This document shows positions 21,008 to 29,696 of a stretch of DNA of 64,000 bases, piece after piece. The notes beneath the pieces are model-generated. The model searched no databases. It saw nothing but the letters and a program-made list of their open reading frames with translations, and was not told the DNA's origin. The stretch is taken from NCBI RefSeq assembly GCF_002858935.1, contig NZ_PJRT01000020.1, forward strand, positions 124,001-188,000, read 5' to 3'. Each line of letters opens with the position of its first letter. Within the stretch, counting starts at the first letter, position 1. Made by a program: the position numbers and the translations under genes. The stretch is from Pantoea endophytica. GTDB lineage: Bacteria; Pseudomonadota; Gammaproteobacteria; Enterobacterales; Enterobacteriaceae.

Positions 21008-22102
21008 TCAAACGCTACTTTTCAGTTGGCTGGTTTGCTGGTGACGCTGCTGAGCCAGCTCAATCAGACGGGAAATCAGATCGCTGTAGCTCAAACCCGC
21101 TGCCTGCCATAACTTCGGATACATGCTGATATTGGTAAAACCTGGCAAAGTATTCACTTCATTGACAATGATCTCGCCGCTTTCCGTCAGGAACACGTCA
21201 ACACGCGCCATGCCAAAACACTCCAGCGCCTGAAACGCAGTAATTGCCACCTGACGAATTGCCTCGCTGGCTTCATCGCTGATTGCCGCTGGCACCACCA
21301 CTTGCGCACCGCTTTCGCTGATGTATTTGGTGTCGTATGAGTAGAAGGCATCATGCACCACCACTTCGCCGCACGGGCTGGCTTCTGGCGTATCGTTGCC
21401 CAGCACGGCACATTCAATCTCGCGCCCCTTAATCCCTTGCTCGATCAAGACTTTGCGATCAAACGTAAAGGCGAGATCCAGCGCGGCATCGAACGCTTCA
21501 GGGCTCTCGACTTTGCTCACGCCAACGGACGATCCCTGGTTAGCCGGTTTGATAAACAGCGGCAGGCCAAAGCGTGCAATCACGGCCTCAGCATCAATGT
21601 TCGCGCGCTGTGCCTGCGTCACGCTCAGCCAGGGTGCAACGTTCAGTCCGGCATCACGCAGCAGCCGCTTGGTAAAATCTTTGTCCATGCTGACGGCAGA
21701 CCCGAGCACGTCAGAGCCGACAAACGGCAGATTCGCCATACGCAATAAGCCCTGTAGCGAACCATCTTCACCCAGCGTGCCGTGCACGATGGGAAAAATG
21801 ACATCCAGCTGTGACAACGGCAGCGCCTGCTGACGGGTAATCAGCTGCTGGGAAGAACTGCCCGGAACCAGCGCGACATTTTCACCTGAACGATTAAGCG
21901 CAATCAGCTTCGGGTTCTCTGCGTTGAGCAAGAATCCCGAAGCATCATTGAGATGCCATTCACCCTGTTTATCAATTCCCAGCAACACCACCTCGTACTT
22001 GCTCTTATCGATGGCTTCGAGGATGTTTTTGGCCGATTGTAATGACACTTCATGCTCGGCCGATTTGCCGCCAAACACGATCCCTACGCGCTGTTTTACC
22101 AT
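21008..22102 (-). CDS. ddlA: D-alanine--D-alanine ligase A
   Basis: Cytosolic ATP-grasp enzyme joining two D-alanines for the peptidoglycan pentapeptide. It has 364 residues, as E. coli DdlA. Visible signatures: [12 protein letters not shown] at the N-terminus, [29 protein letters not shown] in the ATP-grasp domain, and the C-terminal metal site [10 protein letters not shown]. DdlB normally lies in the dcw cluster, so this stand-alone gene is the A isozyme. It is convergent with the diguanylate cyclase gene and divergent from the exporter operon. Confidence 0.95.
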   Translation of the reverse strand: MVKQRVGIVFGGKSAEHEVSLQSAKNILEAIDKSKYEVVLLGIDKQGEWHLNDASGFLLNAENPKLIALNRSGENVALVPGSSSQQLITRQQALPLSQLDVIFPIVHGTLGEDGSLQGLLRMANLPFVGSDVLGSAVSMDKDFTKRLLRDAGLNVAPWLSVTQAQRANIDAEAVIARFGLPLFIKPANQGSSVGVSKVESPEAFDAALDLAFTFDRKVLIEQGIKGREIECAVLGNDTPEASPCGEVVVHDAFYSYDTKYISESGAQVVVPAAISDEASEAIRQVAITAFQALECFGMARVDVFLTESGEIIVNEVNTLPGFTNISMYPKLWQAAGLSYSDLISRLIELAQQRHQQTSQLKSSV

Positions 22103-22316
22103 TGCTATTTGTCCGATTGCGATAAAGCGAGCCAGTAAGATAACACGCCCAGGACGAGCATCAACAGCCTTGCATTTTTCTGCGCCAGGCAGTGCAAAAA
22201 GCCCGCCTCCGTGCCTGCAATCACGAGTTTAAACAATTATTCCTAACCGTTTGAGACAAGTCTTGGACTGCTCAAAACCTGCCTTCTGTCAGAATTTTCC
22301 CAATTCAAACAGGTGC

Positions 22317-22346
22317 AACGGTGGGCAATGTGCTCACCGTTTTTTT
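22317..22346 (+). terminator. Terminator-like hairpin in the exporter operon leader (possible attenuator)
   Basis: An 11-bp hairpin (22317-22327 with 22331-22341, one G-U pair, 3-base loop) is followed by a run of seven T (22340-22346). It stands only 24 bases before the start codon of the ABC transporter gene and points into it. No gene lies upstream on this strand, so it is not the end of another operon. Confidence 0.7.
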
Positions 22347-22369
22347 GTCAGGTTTACAGGAGTCGGGAA

Positions 22370-24670
22370 ATGGTCGACCAGAAGCAGGATGCTGTGGAGC
22401 AGGATGCGCGTTCTGTTGCTCGTATTGAAACCACGGTAGATGACACGCTGTTAAAAAGCGTGGCTTGGATCTGCAAACACTACAAACGCGAGAAAAGTGA
22501 AGAAGCGCTGGTGGCAGGTTTGCCAAAAGCGACATTGCTCTCACCATCACAGGCCATGACAGCGCTCGAAAACGCCGGCATTACCGGCGGCATGGTTGAG
22601 CGTCGTCTGCAGGATCTGCCGGAGCAGTTGATGCCGATGATTCTGCTGCGCAAAGGGGGCGGCGGTTGCATTGTGCTGTCGCGCCGCATTCACACTAATG
22701 AGGAAAATCAACGCGAATTGCGCTTCCAACTGGTGATGCCAGAAGTCAGCGCTTCAGCCGTTGAGATGAATCTGGCCGAGCTGAATGAGATCTACGCGGG
22801 CTTCGCCGTCATGGCGAAACCCACTGCTGTGGTCGATGAGCGCGCCAGTGAAATGCTGCCGGAAGTAAAAGGCCATTGGCTGTTCACCACTCTGTGGCGC
22901 TATCGCCGCTATTACCGCAGTGCCGCGATTGCGGCGGTATTGATCAACGTTCTCGGTCTTTCCAGCATCTTCTTCACCATGAACGTCTATGACCGTGTGG
23001 TGCCGAACCAGGCATTCGTGACGCTGTGGTCACTGGCGATTGGCGTGACCATTGCGATGATCTTCGAAGCCGTTACCCGCTTCGTACGCGCGCATCTGCT
23101 GGATATGGCGGGTAAAAAGGCCGATTTAGTGCTCGGCAGTATGCTGTTCCGTCAGGCACTTTCTATCCAGATGGAACACAAACCCGCTTCCTCCGGTACC
23201 TTCGCCAACCAGATTCGTGAGTATGAATCGGTACGTGACTTCGTGGCATCTGCCACGCTGGCGGCGATTTCCGATCTTCCTTTCATTCTGATGTTTGTGG
23301 GTGTGATCTTCTTTATCAGCGGTCCGCTGGCGATCATTCCACTGATGATGATCCCATTGATCATCATCGTCAGTGCCGCGATCCAGTGGCCGCTGGCGCG
23401 CATCATGAAAGAGAATCTGCGCGACGCCTCACTCAAGCAAGGTGTACTGATTGAGTCGGTTGAAGGTATGGAAACGCTGAAAGCGGTGGGCGGTGAAGCA
23501 CACATGCAGCGTCGCTGGGAAAACTTCAGCGCACTGCAATCCGCTAACTCGATGAAATCAAAACGCTACTCAACGCTGGCAACCGGCGTGGTGACGTTCC
23601 TGCAGCAGTTTCAGACGGTGATGTTGGTGGTGGCCGGTGTTTATCTGATCAATGAAGGCACGTTCACCATGGGTGCGATGATCGCCACCGTGATGCTTGC
23701 CAGCCGCGCGACTGGCCCGCTCGGTCAGGTTATTGGCCTGGCTGTACGTTATCAGCAGGCAAAAGCGGCGCTAACGTCACTCAACAAGCTGATGGAGATG
23801 CCTATTGATCGTGACAGCAGCAAAACCTATCTCACCGATCCGCCGTTGAGTGGTGAGATCACGCTGACCAACGTCAACTTCTCCTATCCGGCACCGCCAA
23901 TGAAGCCCAACCCGGAAATCCTCAAAGATATCTCGTTGAGCATTAAAGCCGGGGAACGCGTCGCGATTCTTGGCCGCATCGGTAGCGGTAAATCCACCTT
24001 ATTACGTGTGATGGCGCGCCTTTACCAACCGGTGAAAGGTCAGCTTTCGGCCGATGGTCTGGATGTTAACCAGATTGATCCGGCGGACTGGCGCAAGGCT
24101 GTTGGCTTTGTCGGTCAGGATGCGCGTCTGTTCTACGGCACGCTGCGCGAAAACGTAATGATTGGGCGCCCGGACGCCACCGCCAATGAACTGCTGCGCG
24201 TGCTAAATCTGACCGGTTTGGACCACGTTGCGGCACGCCATCCAAGTGGTATCAATTTAACGGTTGGCGAGGGCGGCGAAGGCTTGTCTGGCGGTCAGCG
24301 TCAGCTGGTTTCTCTGGCGCGAACGCTTCTCACCCGGCCTAAAGTGCTGCTGATGGATGAGCCAACCAGCGCCATGGATAGCATGACGGAAAACCAATTC
24401 CTCGCGCATTTACGTCGCGCCAGTGAAGGACACACGCTGATTGTGGTGACGCATCGTCCATCCATTCTGGCATTGGTCGATCGCATCATCGTGGTGGAAG
24501 AAGGCAAAGTGGTGGCGGATGGCCCGAAAGATCAGGTGCTTACCGCTTTAGAAGGAAAAAATAAAGCCCGCAAACAGCCGCGTCAGGCGGTTGAACCGGC
24601 GGTACGTGCGCCAGCTCCCGCTAACGATTCAGCGCCGAAGCAAGCAGCAGCAGAGGAGGCCGCAGTATGA
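22370..24670 (+). CDS. Type I secretion ABC transporter, LapB-like
   Basis: A 766-residue inner-membrane permease/ATPase of the adhesin-exporting type I class. In order: an N-terminal C39-like domain (about 1-140) without a recognisable catalytic cysteine site, a six-helix membrane domain, and an ABC ATPase with Walker A GRIGSGKST, signature LSGGQRQ, Walker B VLLMDEPTSAMD and switch histidine in VTHRP. The tail is Ala/Pro rich. The start is the ATG at 22370 behind AGGAG; an upstream frame through the terminator hairpin is rejected. It overlaps the HlyD gene by four bases (ATGA). No large repeat-protein substrate gene is adjacent. Confidence 0.9.
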   Translation: MVDQKQDAVEQDARSVARIETTVDDTLLKSVAWICKHYKREKSEEALVAGLPKATLLSPSQAMTALENAGITGGMVERRLQDLPEQLMPMILLRKGGGGCIVLSRRIHTNEENQRELRFQLVMPEVSASAVEMNLAELNEIYAGFAVMAKPTAVVDERASEMLPEVKGHWLFTTLWRYRRYYRSAAIAAVLINVLGLSSIFFTMNVYDRVVPNQAFVTLWSLAIGVTIAMIFEAVTRFVRAHLLDMAGKKADLVLGSMLFRQALSIQMEHKPASSGTFANQIREYESVRDFVASATLAAISDLPFILMFVGVIFFISGPLAIIPLMMIPLIIIVSAAIQWPLARIMKENLRDASLKQGVLIESVEGMETLKAVGGEAHMQRRWENFSALQSANSMKSKRYSTLATGVVTFLQQFQTVMLVVAGVYLINEGTFTMGAMIATVMLASRATGPLGQVIGLAVRYQQAKAALTSLNKLMEMPIDRDSSKTYLTDPPLSGEITLTNVNFSYPAPPMKPNPEILKDISLSIKAGERVAILGRIGSGKSTLLRVMARLYQPVKGQLSADGLDVNQIDPADWRKAVGFVGQDARLFYGTLRENVMIGRPDATANELLRVLNLTGLDHVAARHPSGINLTVGEGGEGLSGGQRQLVSLARTLLTRPKVLLMDEPTSAMDSMTENQFLAHLRRASEGHTLIVVTHRPSILALVDRIIVVEEGKVVADGPKDQVLTALEGKNKARKQPRQAVEPAVRAPAPANDSAPKQAAAEEAAV

Positions 24671-25908
24671 GCAAGTTAATGTCATGGCGTAAGAGTGAGA
24701 AAGGTATGTCTGCTGCTGATGCCGAATTTATGAATGACGTGCAGGCTTCTCTGCTGTCGCAAACCACGCCGGGTTCCAAGCTAGTGATGTGGATCATCAT
24801 TGCGGTGTTAGTTGGTGGCCTTACCTGGGCCAATTACGCACGAGTCGAAGAGATCACTAAAGGCGATGGCAAGGTCATCTCACGCAGCCGTGAACAGGTT
24901 ATTCAAAGCCTGGAAGGCGGCATTCTGGCAGAGATGAATGTGCGTGAAGGTACGGTTGTAGATCGCGGTGATGTGCTACTGAAAATTGACCCAACGCGTG
25001 CGCAATCCAGCTATCGCGAAGTACTGAGTAAAGTGGTGGGTCTGAAGGGCAGCATTGCACGCTTACGTGCTGAAGCTTATTCATTGCCACTGGCGTTTGA
25101 TGAGCAGGTACAGAGCGATCCCGCCGTTGTGGCGCAGGAAACTAAAGCTTATGAATCGCGCAAACGTGCGCTAAGTGACAGCATCAACTCATTGCAACGC
25201 AGTTACGCACTTTCGATGCGCGAGATTCATCTGGCTGAGCCGTTAGCGGCCAAAGGTCTCTTATCGGAAGTTGAACTACTGCGTATGCAGCGTCAGGCCA
25301 ATGACATTCAGGCGCAAATCGTCGAACGTCGTAACCGCTATCAATCAGATGCCCACACTGAGCTGGGACGCCTGGAATTAGAACTGAGCCAGGTTAGCGA
25401 AAACCTGATTGGCCGTGCCGATATTGTTGATCGCACCACGATCGTCGCACCGGTGCGCGGCACGGTGAAAAACGTACGCGTTAACACCATTGGCGGGGTT
25501 ATTCAGCCGGGTGAGCACATCCTCGAAATCGTTCCGCTGGAAGAGCAGTTGCTGGTGGAGGGGAAAATCCGTCCGTCGGATGTCGCCTTCCTGCGTCCAG
25601 GCTTACCGGCCAAGGTGAAAATCACCGCCTATGACTTTGCCATTTACGGCGGGCTTGATGGGCACGTGGAGTATATCAGTCCGGATACCTTAAAAGACGA
25701 TCAGAAAGCCGCCAGTGGACGCCCGGATGATACCTACTATCGCGTACTGATCCTGACGGATAAAAGCACGCTGCACGCAGGTAACAAAGAGCTGCCTATC
25801 ATTCCCGGCATGATCGCTACCGTCGAGGTGCGCACGGGTGAGAAAACCATTCTCGATTACCTGCTGAAGCCGGTCCTGAAAGCTAAAGAAGCATTCCGCG
25901 AGCGTTAA
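24667..25908 (+). CDS. HlyD-family periplasmic adaptor of type I secretion system, LapC-like
   Basis: A 413-residue membrane fusion protein: short cytoplasmic N-terminus, one transmembrane helix (LVMWIIIAVLVGGLTWAN), a lipoyl-like half motif followed by the HlyD signature (VIQSLEGGILAEMNVREG), a coiled-coil middle, and the C-terminal beta region with IPGMIATVEVRTGEKTILDYLLKPV. It should bridge the ABC transporter and the TolC-like outer-membrane channel. It is translationally coupled to the gene before it and lies 5 bases before the gene after it. Confidence 0.93.
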   Translation: MSKLMSWRKSEKGMSAADAEFMNDVQASLLSQTTPGSKLVMWIIIAVLVGGLTWANYARVEEITKGDGKVISRSREQVIQSLEGGILAEMNVREGTVVDRGDVLLKIDPTRAQSSYREVLSKVVGLKGSIARLRAEAYSLPLAFDEQVQSDPAVVAQETKAYESRKRALSDSINSLQRSYALSMREIHLAEPLAAKGLLSEVELLRMQRQANDIQAQIVERRNRYQSDAHTELGRLELELSQVSENLIGRADIVDRTTIVAPVRGTVKNVRVNTIGGVIQPGEHILEIVPLEEQLLVEGKIRPSDVAFLRPGLPAKVKITAYDFAIYGGLDGHVEYISPDTLKDDQKAASGRPDDTYYRVLILTDKSTLHAGNKELPIIPGMIATVEVRTGEKTILDYLLKPVLKAKEAFRER

Positions 25909-25913
25909 TAATC

Positions 25914-27797
25914 ATGAAAAATAATAACAAGATGCGCCATGCACAGGCGCGTCATCTCTCTCTGCTTGCCGTTTGTATTGCCGTTGTGATGGCGCCAGCG
26001 GTCAACGTGATGGCTGATTCCACCAGTGAGTTGATGATGTTTGCGGAAATGAGCGGCCAGCGTCCTGTCGCTCCTGCGGCAGCGCCGGTGCGAACGCAAC
26101 GTTTGCCAGTTTCTACGGCGCCTGCATCTGCTCCAACGACACCTGCGGCAAAGGTTGCGCAACCAACGTTCACTGCGCCTGCGCCGCTGTTTGTTGAAAG
26201 ACAGATACCGGAGGTCGCGATTACTCCACGAGTTCAGCCGCCAGTTGCGTCAATCGTACCGGCCCCAATAGCAGAAGCGCCGCACCAGCGCGAAGCCGCC
26301 GAACGTCCTGCACAGATCAGCGCGAAAACCAGCCAGCATGCTGAAATTCAGGGCGGAGGTTTCCTGACGGAGGATCAGCGTCGACCTGAACCACAGCCGT
26401 TTAACCCGATGCAACCGTCGCGAAATGTGGGTCAGCAGCAGGCGGCAGCAACGAAAACCTATGCTCCAGCTGAAAGCGCTAAGGCAGATTTTAGTTATGT
26501 TAGCCCTCCAGCAGCGACTACAGCGGCAGAAACGACTTCACCCGTTACGTTAAGCGGCGGAGTTAATGAAACAGTTGCCGAGAGTGAAATACGGCAAAAG
26601 TTTCTCTCAGCTGCGCGTATCACCTGGCGAATCAGCCCGGCGCTGAAGTCCTATATTGCTCAGGGTGATGCGGCTGAAGCCAGCGTGGATGAAGCGAAAG
26701 GTCAGCGCTGGCCACAAGTTGATGTAAGCGCCGCTTCGGCAACCAAAGAGTTTGGTGGTGGAACTAAAAATTATGAATACCAAGGGAATATGCCGTCTTT
26801 AGGTGTTTCAGTAGCGACTAATCTAATCGACTTTGGCCAAACCAGTCGCACCATTGAAAGTCGCGAAGAGCGCGTTAAGTCAGCCTTACAGTCGGTGCAG
26901 GCACAGCGAGAAGATTTGGCGATGCAGGTAAGTAACGCCTTGATTGAGTGGAATAAACAGCAGCACGTCATCGCCATCAGTAAACAGTATTTGGCGCGTA
27001 TGGCGGAGCTGACCAAAATGCTCAGCGGTATTGTTCAGTCAGATACTGGACGTCGCAGTGAACTGACGCAGGCAAAAGGGCGCTTACTGCAAGCGCAAAG
27101 CTACCTGGAAAATGCCGAGTCTCGCGCGCGGGATGTTGAAATTACTCTGAATCGCCTGATGGGCAACAACCGCGTGACGTTACCAGCCAGCGATAAGTGG
27201 GCGCTTTCCTTTGGTGATTTAAACCGCCAACTGACGAGTTTGGATGTCCATCCTCTGATCTTGCGCGCCAGCGCTGAGGAGCGAGCAGCATTCAAAGAGG
27301 CAGAGGCGATCAAAGCTTCTGGCCTGCCAAAGCTCAACTGGACGGTAAGCAAAAACACTCGTGAAGACCAGCTCGGACGACAACAGGCATGGCAAACCGG
27401 CCTGAACGTTAGCTGGGGCTTATTCCGCGGCGGTTCAACCAACGCTCAGGAAATTGCGGCGATTAAACGTGCCGAGGCGAGTCGTCAGCAGGTGCAGGAG
27501 CAACGCCGCGATCTGGAAAATCGTGTGCGTGCTGCCAACCAGAATGCCCACTCAACAGCGGAACGCGCCGTACTGTATAAAAACCTGATTGTGGAATCCG
27601 ATCGGATTCGTAAGGACTTCTTTGATCAGTGGTATCACTTAGGCCGCCGTTCATTGCTGGATGTATTGAGCGCAGAAAGCGATCTGTACAACAACCAGGT
27701 CAGTGAAGTCAGCAACCGTTTCGATAGCTATGCCGCCATTATCAGCGGATATGCTAACTCGGGCACGCTAAGTCGTTGGCTAACGACGGGGCGATAA
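25914..27797 (+). CDS. TolC/LapE-family outer-membrane channel with long Pro/Ala-rich N-terminal extension
   Basis: The C-terminal about 410 residues (from ITWRISPALKSYIAQ, about residue 235) form a TolC-family outer-membrane efflux domain with its two helical repeats and NLIDFGQTSRTI pattern. Before it, a signal-like start (LSLLAVCIAVVMAPAVNVMA) is followed by roughly 200 low-complexity residues rich in Pro, Ala, Gln and Thr that have no counterpart in TolC (about 490 residues). At 627 residues it is unusually long. It completes an exporter with the two preceding genes. The extension would lie in the periplasm and might span or bind peptidoglycan; this is inference. Terminator at 27809. Confidence 0.88.
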   Translation: MKNNNKMRHAQARHLSLLAVCIAVVMAPAVNVMADSTSELMMFAEMSGQRPVAPAAAPVRTQRLPVSTAPASAPTTPAAKVAQPTFTAPAPLFVERQIPEVAITPRVQPPVASIVPAPIAEAPHQREAAERPAQISAKTSQHAEIQGGGFLTEDQRRPEPQPFNPMQPSRNVGQQQAAATKTYAPAESAKADFSYVSPPAATTAAETTSPVTLSGGVNETVAESEIRQKFLSAARITWRISPALKSYIAQGDAAEASVDEAKGQRWPQVDVSAASATKEFGGGTKNYEYQGNMPSLGVSVATNLIDFGQTSRTIESREERVKSALQSVQAQREDLAMQVSNALIEWNKQQHVIAISKQYLARMAELTKMLSGIVQSDTGRRSELTQAKGRLLQAQSYLENAESRARDVEITLNRLMGNNRVTLPASDKWALSFGDLNRQLTSLDVHPLILRASAEERAAFKEAEAIKASGLPKLNWTVSKNTREDQLGRQQAWQTGLNVSWGLFRGGSTNAQEIAAIKRAEASRQQVQEQRRDLENRVRAANQNAHSTAERAVLYKNLIVESDRIRKDFFDQWYHLGRRSLLDVLSAESDLYNNQVSEVSNRFDSYAAIISGYANSGTLSRWLTTGR

Positions 27798-27808
27798 CAA
27801 TTCCATAC

Positions 27809-27829
27809 ACCCGCTTCGGCGGGTTTTTT
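27809..27829 (+). terminator. Intrinsic terminator of the type I secretion operon
   Basis: ACCCGC / GCGGGT stem around a TTCG tetraloop, followed by six T residues, 12 bases past the stop codon. Confidence 0.92.
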
Positions 27830-27927
27830 GTTTTAACCCAACGTAAACGAACGGGCTATTTGAGTTGGCAATGCTGCGTAAGTCACTTTAGAATCGCGGC
27901 GAATTTTTACCCAAGAGGAGAACGGCA

Positions 27928-27975
27928 TTGGACACAAGTCCCAAACGATTACAGCAGGACCTCGCGGTAAGATAG
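27928..27975 (+). CDS. Upstream ORF 1 in the mgtC-family leader (15 residues)
   Basis: TTG start behind a very strong ribosome site AAGAGGAG at 7 bases; translates to MDTSPKRLQQDLAVR and stop. It ends 3 bases before a stable hairpin (27978-28012). Small leader peptides control mgtA and mgtCBR transcripts in Salmonella; this one has a different sequence and its role is inferred only from layout. Confidence 0.5.
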   Translation: MDTSPKRLQQDLAVR

Positions 27976-27977
27976 CC

Positions 27978-28012
27978 TTCACGCTGTCTTAACTGCGCGT
28001 TAAGACGGTGAA
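27978..28012 (+). promoter_or_regulatory. Stable leader hairpin upstream of mgtC-family gene
   Basis: Inverted repeat with GTCTTAAC / GTTAAGAC (8 bp perfect, loop TGCGC) extended after a small internal loop by TTCAC / GTGAA. It begins just after the stop codon of upstream ORF 1, a spacing typical of leader-peptide-responsive structures. It is followed by only TTTCC, so termination is not obvious. Confidence 0.5.
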
Positions 28013-28046
28013 TTTCCTTCCAGAATCACCCCTTTTCATAAGCACA

Positions 28047-28130
28047 ATGCGGCTGGTTCCCAGCGGTATTCGCACTGTCTGTAATCCATTTATTAACCTG
28101 TTGTTCCGCAAACAGAAAGCTGCGGATTGA
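28047..28130 (+). CDS. Upstream ORF 2 in the mgtC-family leader (27 residues)
   Basis: ATG start; reads MRLVPSGIRTVCNPFINLLF then RKQKAAD and stops at TGA 28128-28130. The stop codon overlaps the GAGG ribosome site of the next gene, which would couple translation of the two. No strong ribosome site of its own is visible. Confidence 0.4.
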   Translation: MRLVPSGIRTVCNPFINLLFRKQKAAD

Positions 28131-28138
28131 GGTCTATC

Positions 28139-28843
28139 ATGGATTGGAAAATCTTTTTACTGCGCGTCACTGTCGCGCTGGTTTTGGGTGCGCTGATCGG
28201 CAGTGAGCGCCAACTGCGTCAACGCATGACCGGATTACGCACCAATGCGCTGGTGAGCACCGGCGCTTGTCTCTTCGTTCTGATGACACAAAGCGTGCCC
28301 GGCATCGCTACGGATGCGTCACGCGTTGCGGCTTATGTGGTTTCCGGTATCGGTTTCCTCGGCGGCGGAGTCATCATGCGCGATGGCTTGAACATCCGCG
28401 GATTGAATACCGCCGCCACCTTGTGGTGCACCGCCGCCATTGGCGTGCTGTGCAGCATGGGATTGCTGCTGGAGGCGGCCCTCGGCTGCGTGGTGATCCT
28501 GTGCGCGAATATACTGCTGCGTGAACTGGCTTTGGGTATCAACCGCCAAACCATCGTCTCAGCAGCCGAAGCGATGCAACACTACAAAGTACAAATCATC
28601 TGCCTCGCGCAGGATGAGGTTCAGGTTCGCAGCCTAATGCTGCACACGCTGGGCGGCAGCGGATTGCGCCTGCAATCACTGCACAGTGAGGATTTGGATC
28701 CGCCGCATCGCATGGAGGTGAATGCTGAGGTGATTGGCAATCCCACTTTAACCGATCAGCTGGAAAGCCTGGTGAGCCGCATTAGTCTGGAGAAGGGCGT
28801 AAGTTCGGTGCGTTGGCAGGTGAATGAGTTGGAGCGTGATTGA
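28139..28843 (+). CDS. MgtC/SapB-family inner-membrane protein
   Basis: A 234-residue protein: four to five N-terminal transmembrane helices with the family signature LGALIGSERQLRQRMTGLRT and the segment GFLGGGVIMRDG, then a soluble C-terminal ACT-like domain of about 90 residues. MgtC relatives help survival in low magnesium and inside host cells, partly by acting on the F-ATPase; the exact role of this chromosomal form is not established. Start ATG 28139 behind GAGG. The 300-base leader contains two small ORFs and a hairpin. Confidence 0.9.
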   Translation: MDWKIFLLRVTVALVLGALIGSERQLRQRMTGLRTNALVSTGACLFVLMTQSVPGIATDASRVAAYVVSGIGFLGGGVIMRDGLNIRGLNTAATLWCTAAIGVLCSMGLLLEAALGCVVILCANILLRELALGINRQTIVSAAEAMQHYKVQIICLAQDEVQVRSLMLHTLGGSGLRLQSLHSEDLDPPHRMEVNAEVIGNPTLTDQLESLVSRISLEKGVSSVRWQVNELERD

Positions 28844-28901
28844 TATTTAGAATCGCTTTAGAAAACGTATCGCCATTTGATCGCCACTGTGAATGACAAA
28901 C

Positions 28902-28991
28902 AAAAAAGCCACCTTGAAAAAGATGGGTTAACAGTATGATTTACATTACTAAAATTAGTGGCGCTGCTGGATTTGAACCAGCGACCAAGCG
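28902..28991 (-). repeat. Degenerate tRNA-Ile2 3'-end copy with terminator remnant (old att site)
   Basis: This stretch aligns with 32240-32328. It contains a decayed copy of the tRNA terminator (28903-28930) and a 36-base tRNA 3' fragment (28956-28991) with the T-arm CGCTGGTTCAAATCCAGC intact but the acceptor end altered (CACTA, one base missing). It is best read as the outermost attachment-site scar of an earlier integration. It cannot be a functional tRNA. Confidence 0.75.
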
Positions 28992-29141
28992 GTAACAAGT
29001 TAAAATTTATAGCGAGTGGAATCGGTAATTTACTGAATTTAATGTTTTCTTTGAACCGAATAGTGATGAAAAGTGGCACATAGCGTTGCGCTCTGCTGCC
29101 ATTTCTACACAAAAATTTCTCTAGCTAGAATTCCCATCCAG

Positions 29142-29696
29142 TCAGAGTTGTCTAACTTCCTGTAGAGGGGGGGTTAGACGCTCTTTAACATGCAAAATGA
29201 GTTCGTTTTCACTCATTTCAGAAGCTTTCGAATAAAAGATAGGTATTGCTTCGTCAAACAGTTCCCAATAAAAATTGGATAGAATATTCGCTGATCTGGC
29301 GAAAACTCTTGGCGGAAAATCTAAGAAATAATGAGTAAATAATGCAAGCTTGCCCTCAACATCTTCACCGGATTTAGAAGCAATCAAATATCCTATTTGC
29401 ATCCGTAGCCATACTAATACGCTGTAATGAGGATGTGGATTTTGTATGTTCATCTCTCGCTGGTAAATTTTTAGATATTGCTCTACTTCATTACGATCAG
29501 GTATCGGCTCTAAATTCAGAGATGCCAGAATAAGGAGAGTATCAGACTCTTCGCCTATTAAGTCTTTTCTTTCAGCCCATTCTGTTATCGCTTTGTAATA
29601 CCTATCCAAGCCAATTACATGAAATGTATTACTGAAAACCCTAACGCATAGGAGTTCTTCGAGTTCTAAATCATCACACGGAATTTCCTTCTCCAT
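29142..29696 (-). CDS. Unknown 184-residue protein in older integrated element
   Basis: I do not recognise the family with certainty; some DUF2247-like or immunity-type proteins have similar composition. The protein is acidic with a mostly helical pattern and no signal or membrane segment. Its ATG at 29694-29696 overlaps the stop codon of the integrase remnant (TGATG), so it was probably translated from the same message as that integrase. It is AT-rich compared with host genes. It may be cargo of the old element. Confidence 0.6.
   Translation of the reverse strand: MEKEIPCDDLELEELLCVRVFSNTFHVIGLDRYYKAITEWAERKDLIGEESDTLLILASLNLEPIPDRNEVEQYLKIYQREMNIQNPHPHYSVLVWLRMQIGYLIASKSGEDVEGKLALFTHYFLDFPPRVFARSANILSNFYWELFDEAIPIFYSKASEMSENELILHVKERLTPPLQEVRQL

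Noticed and set aside
28956-28991. tRNA gene on the minus strand near 28,960
   Set aside because: Only the T-arm and damaged acceptor end are present; no D-arm or anticodon arm follows. It is an attachment-site remnant.
28858-29112. 84-codon leftward ORF next to mgtC-family gene
   Set aside because: It covers the decayed attachment repeat and has no ribosome site or family resemblance.
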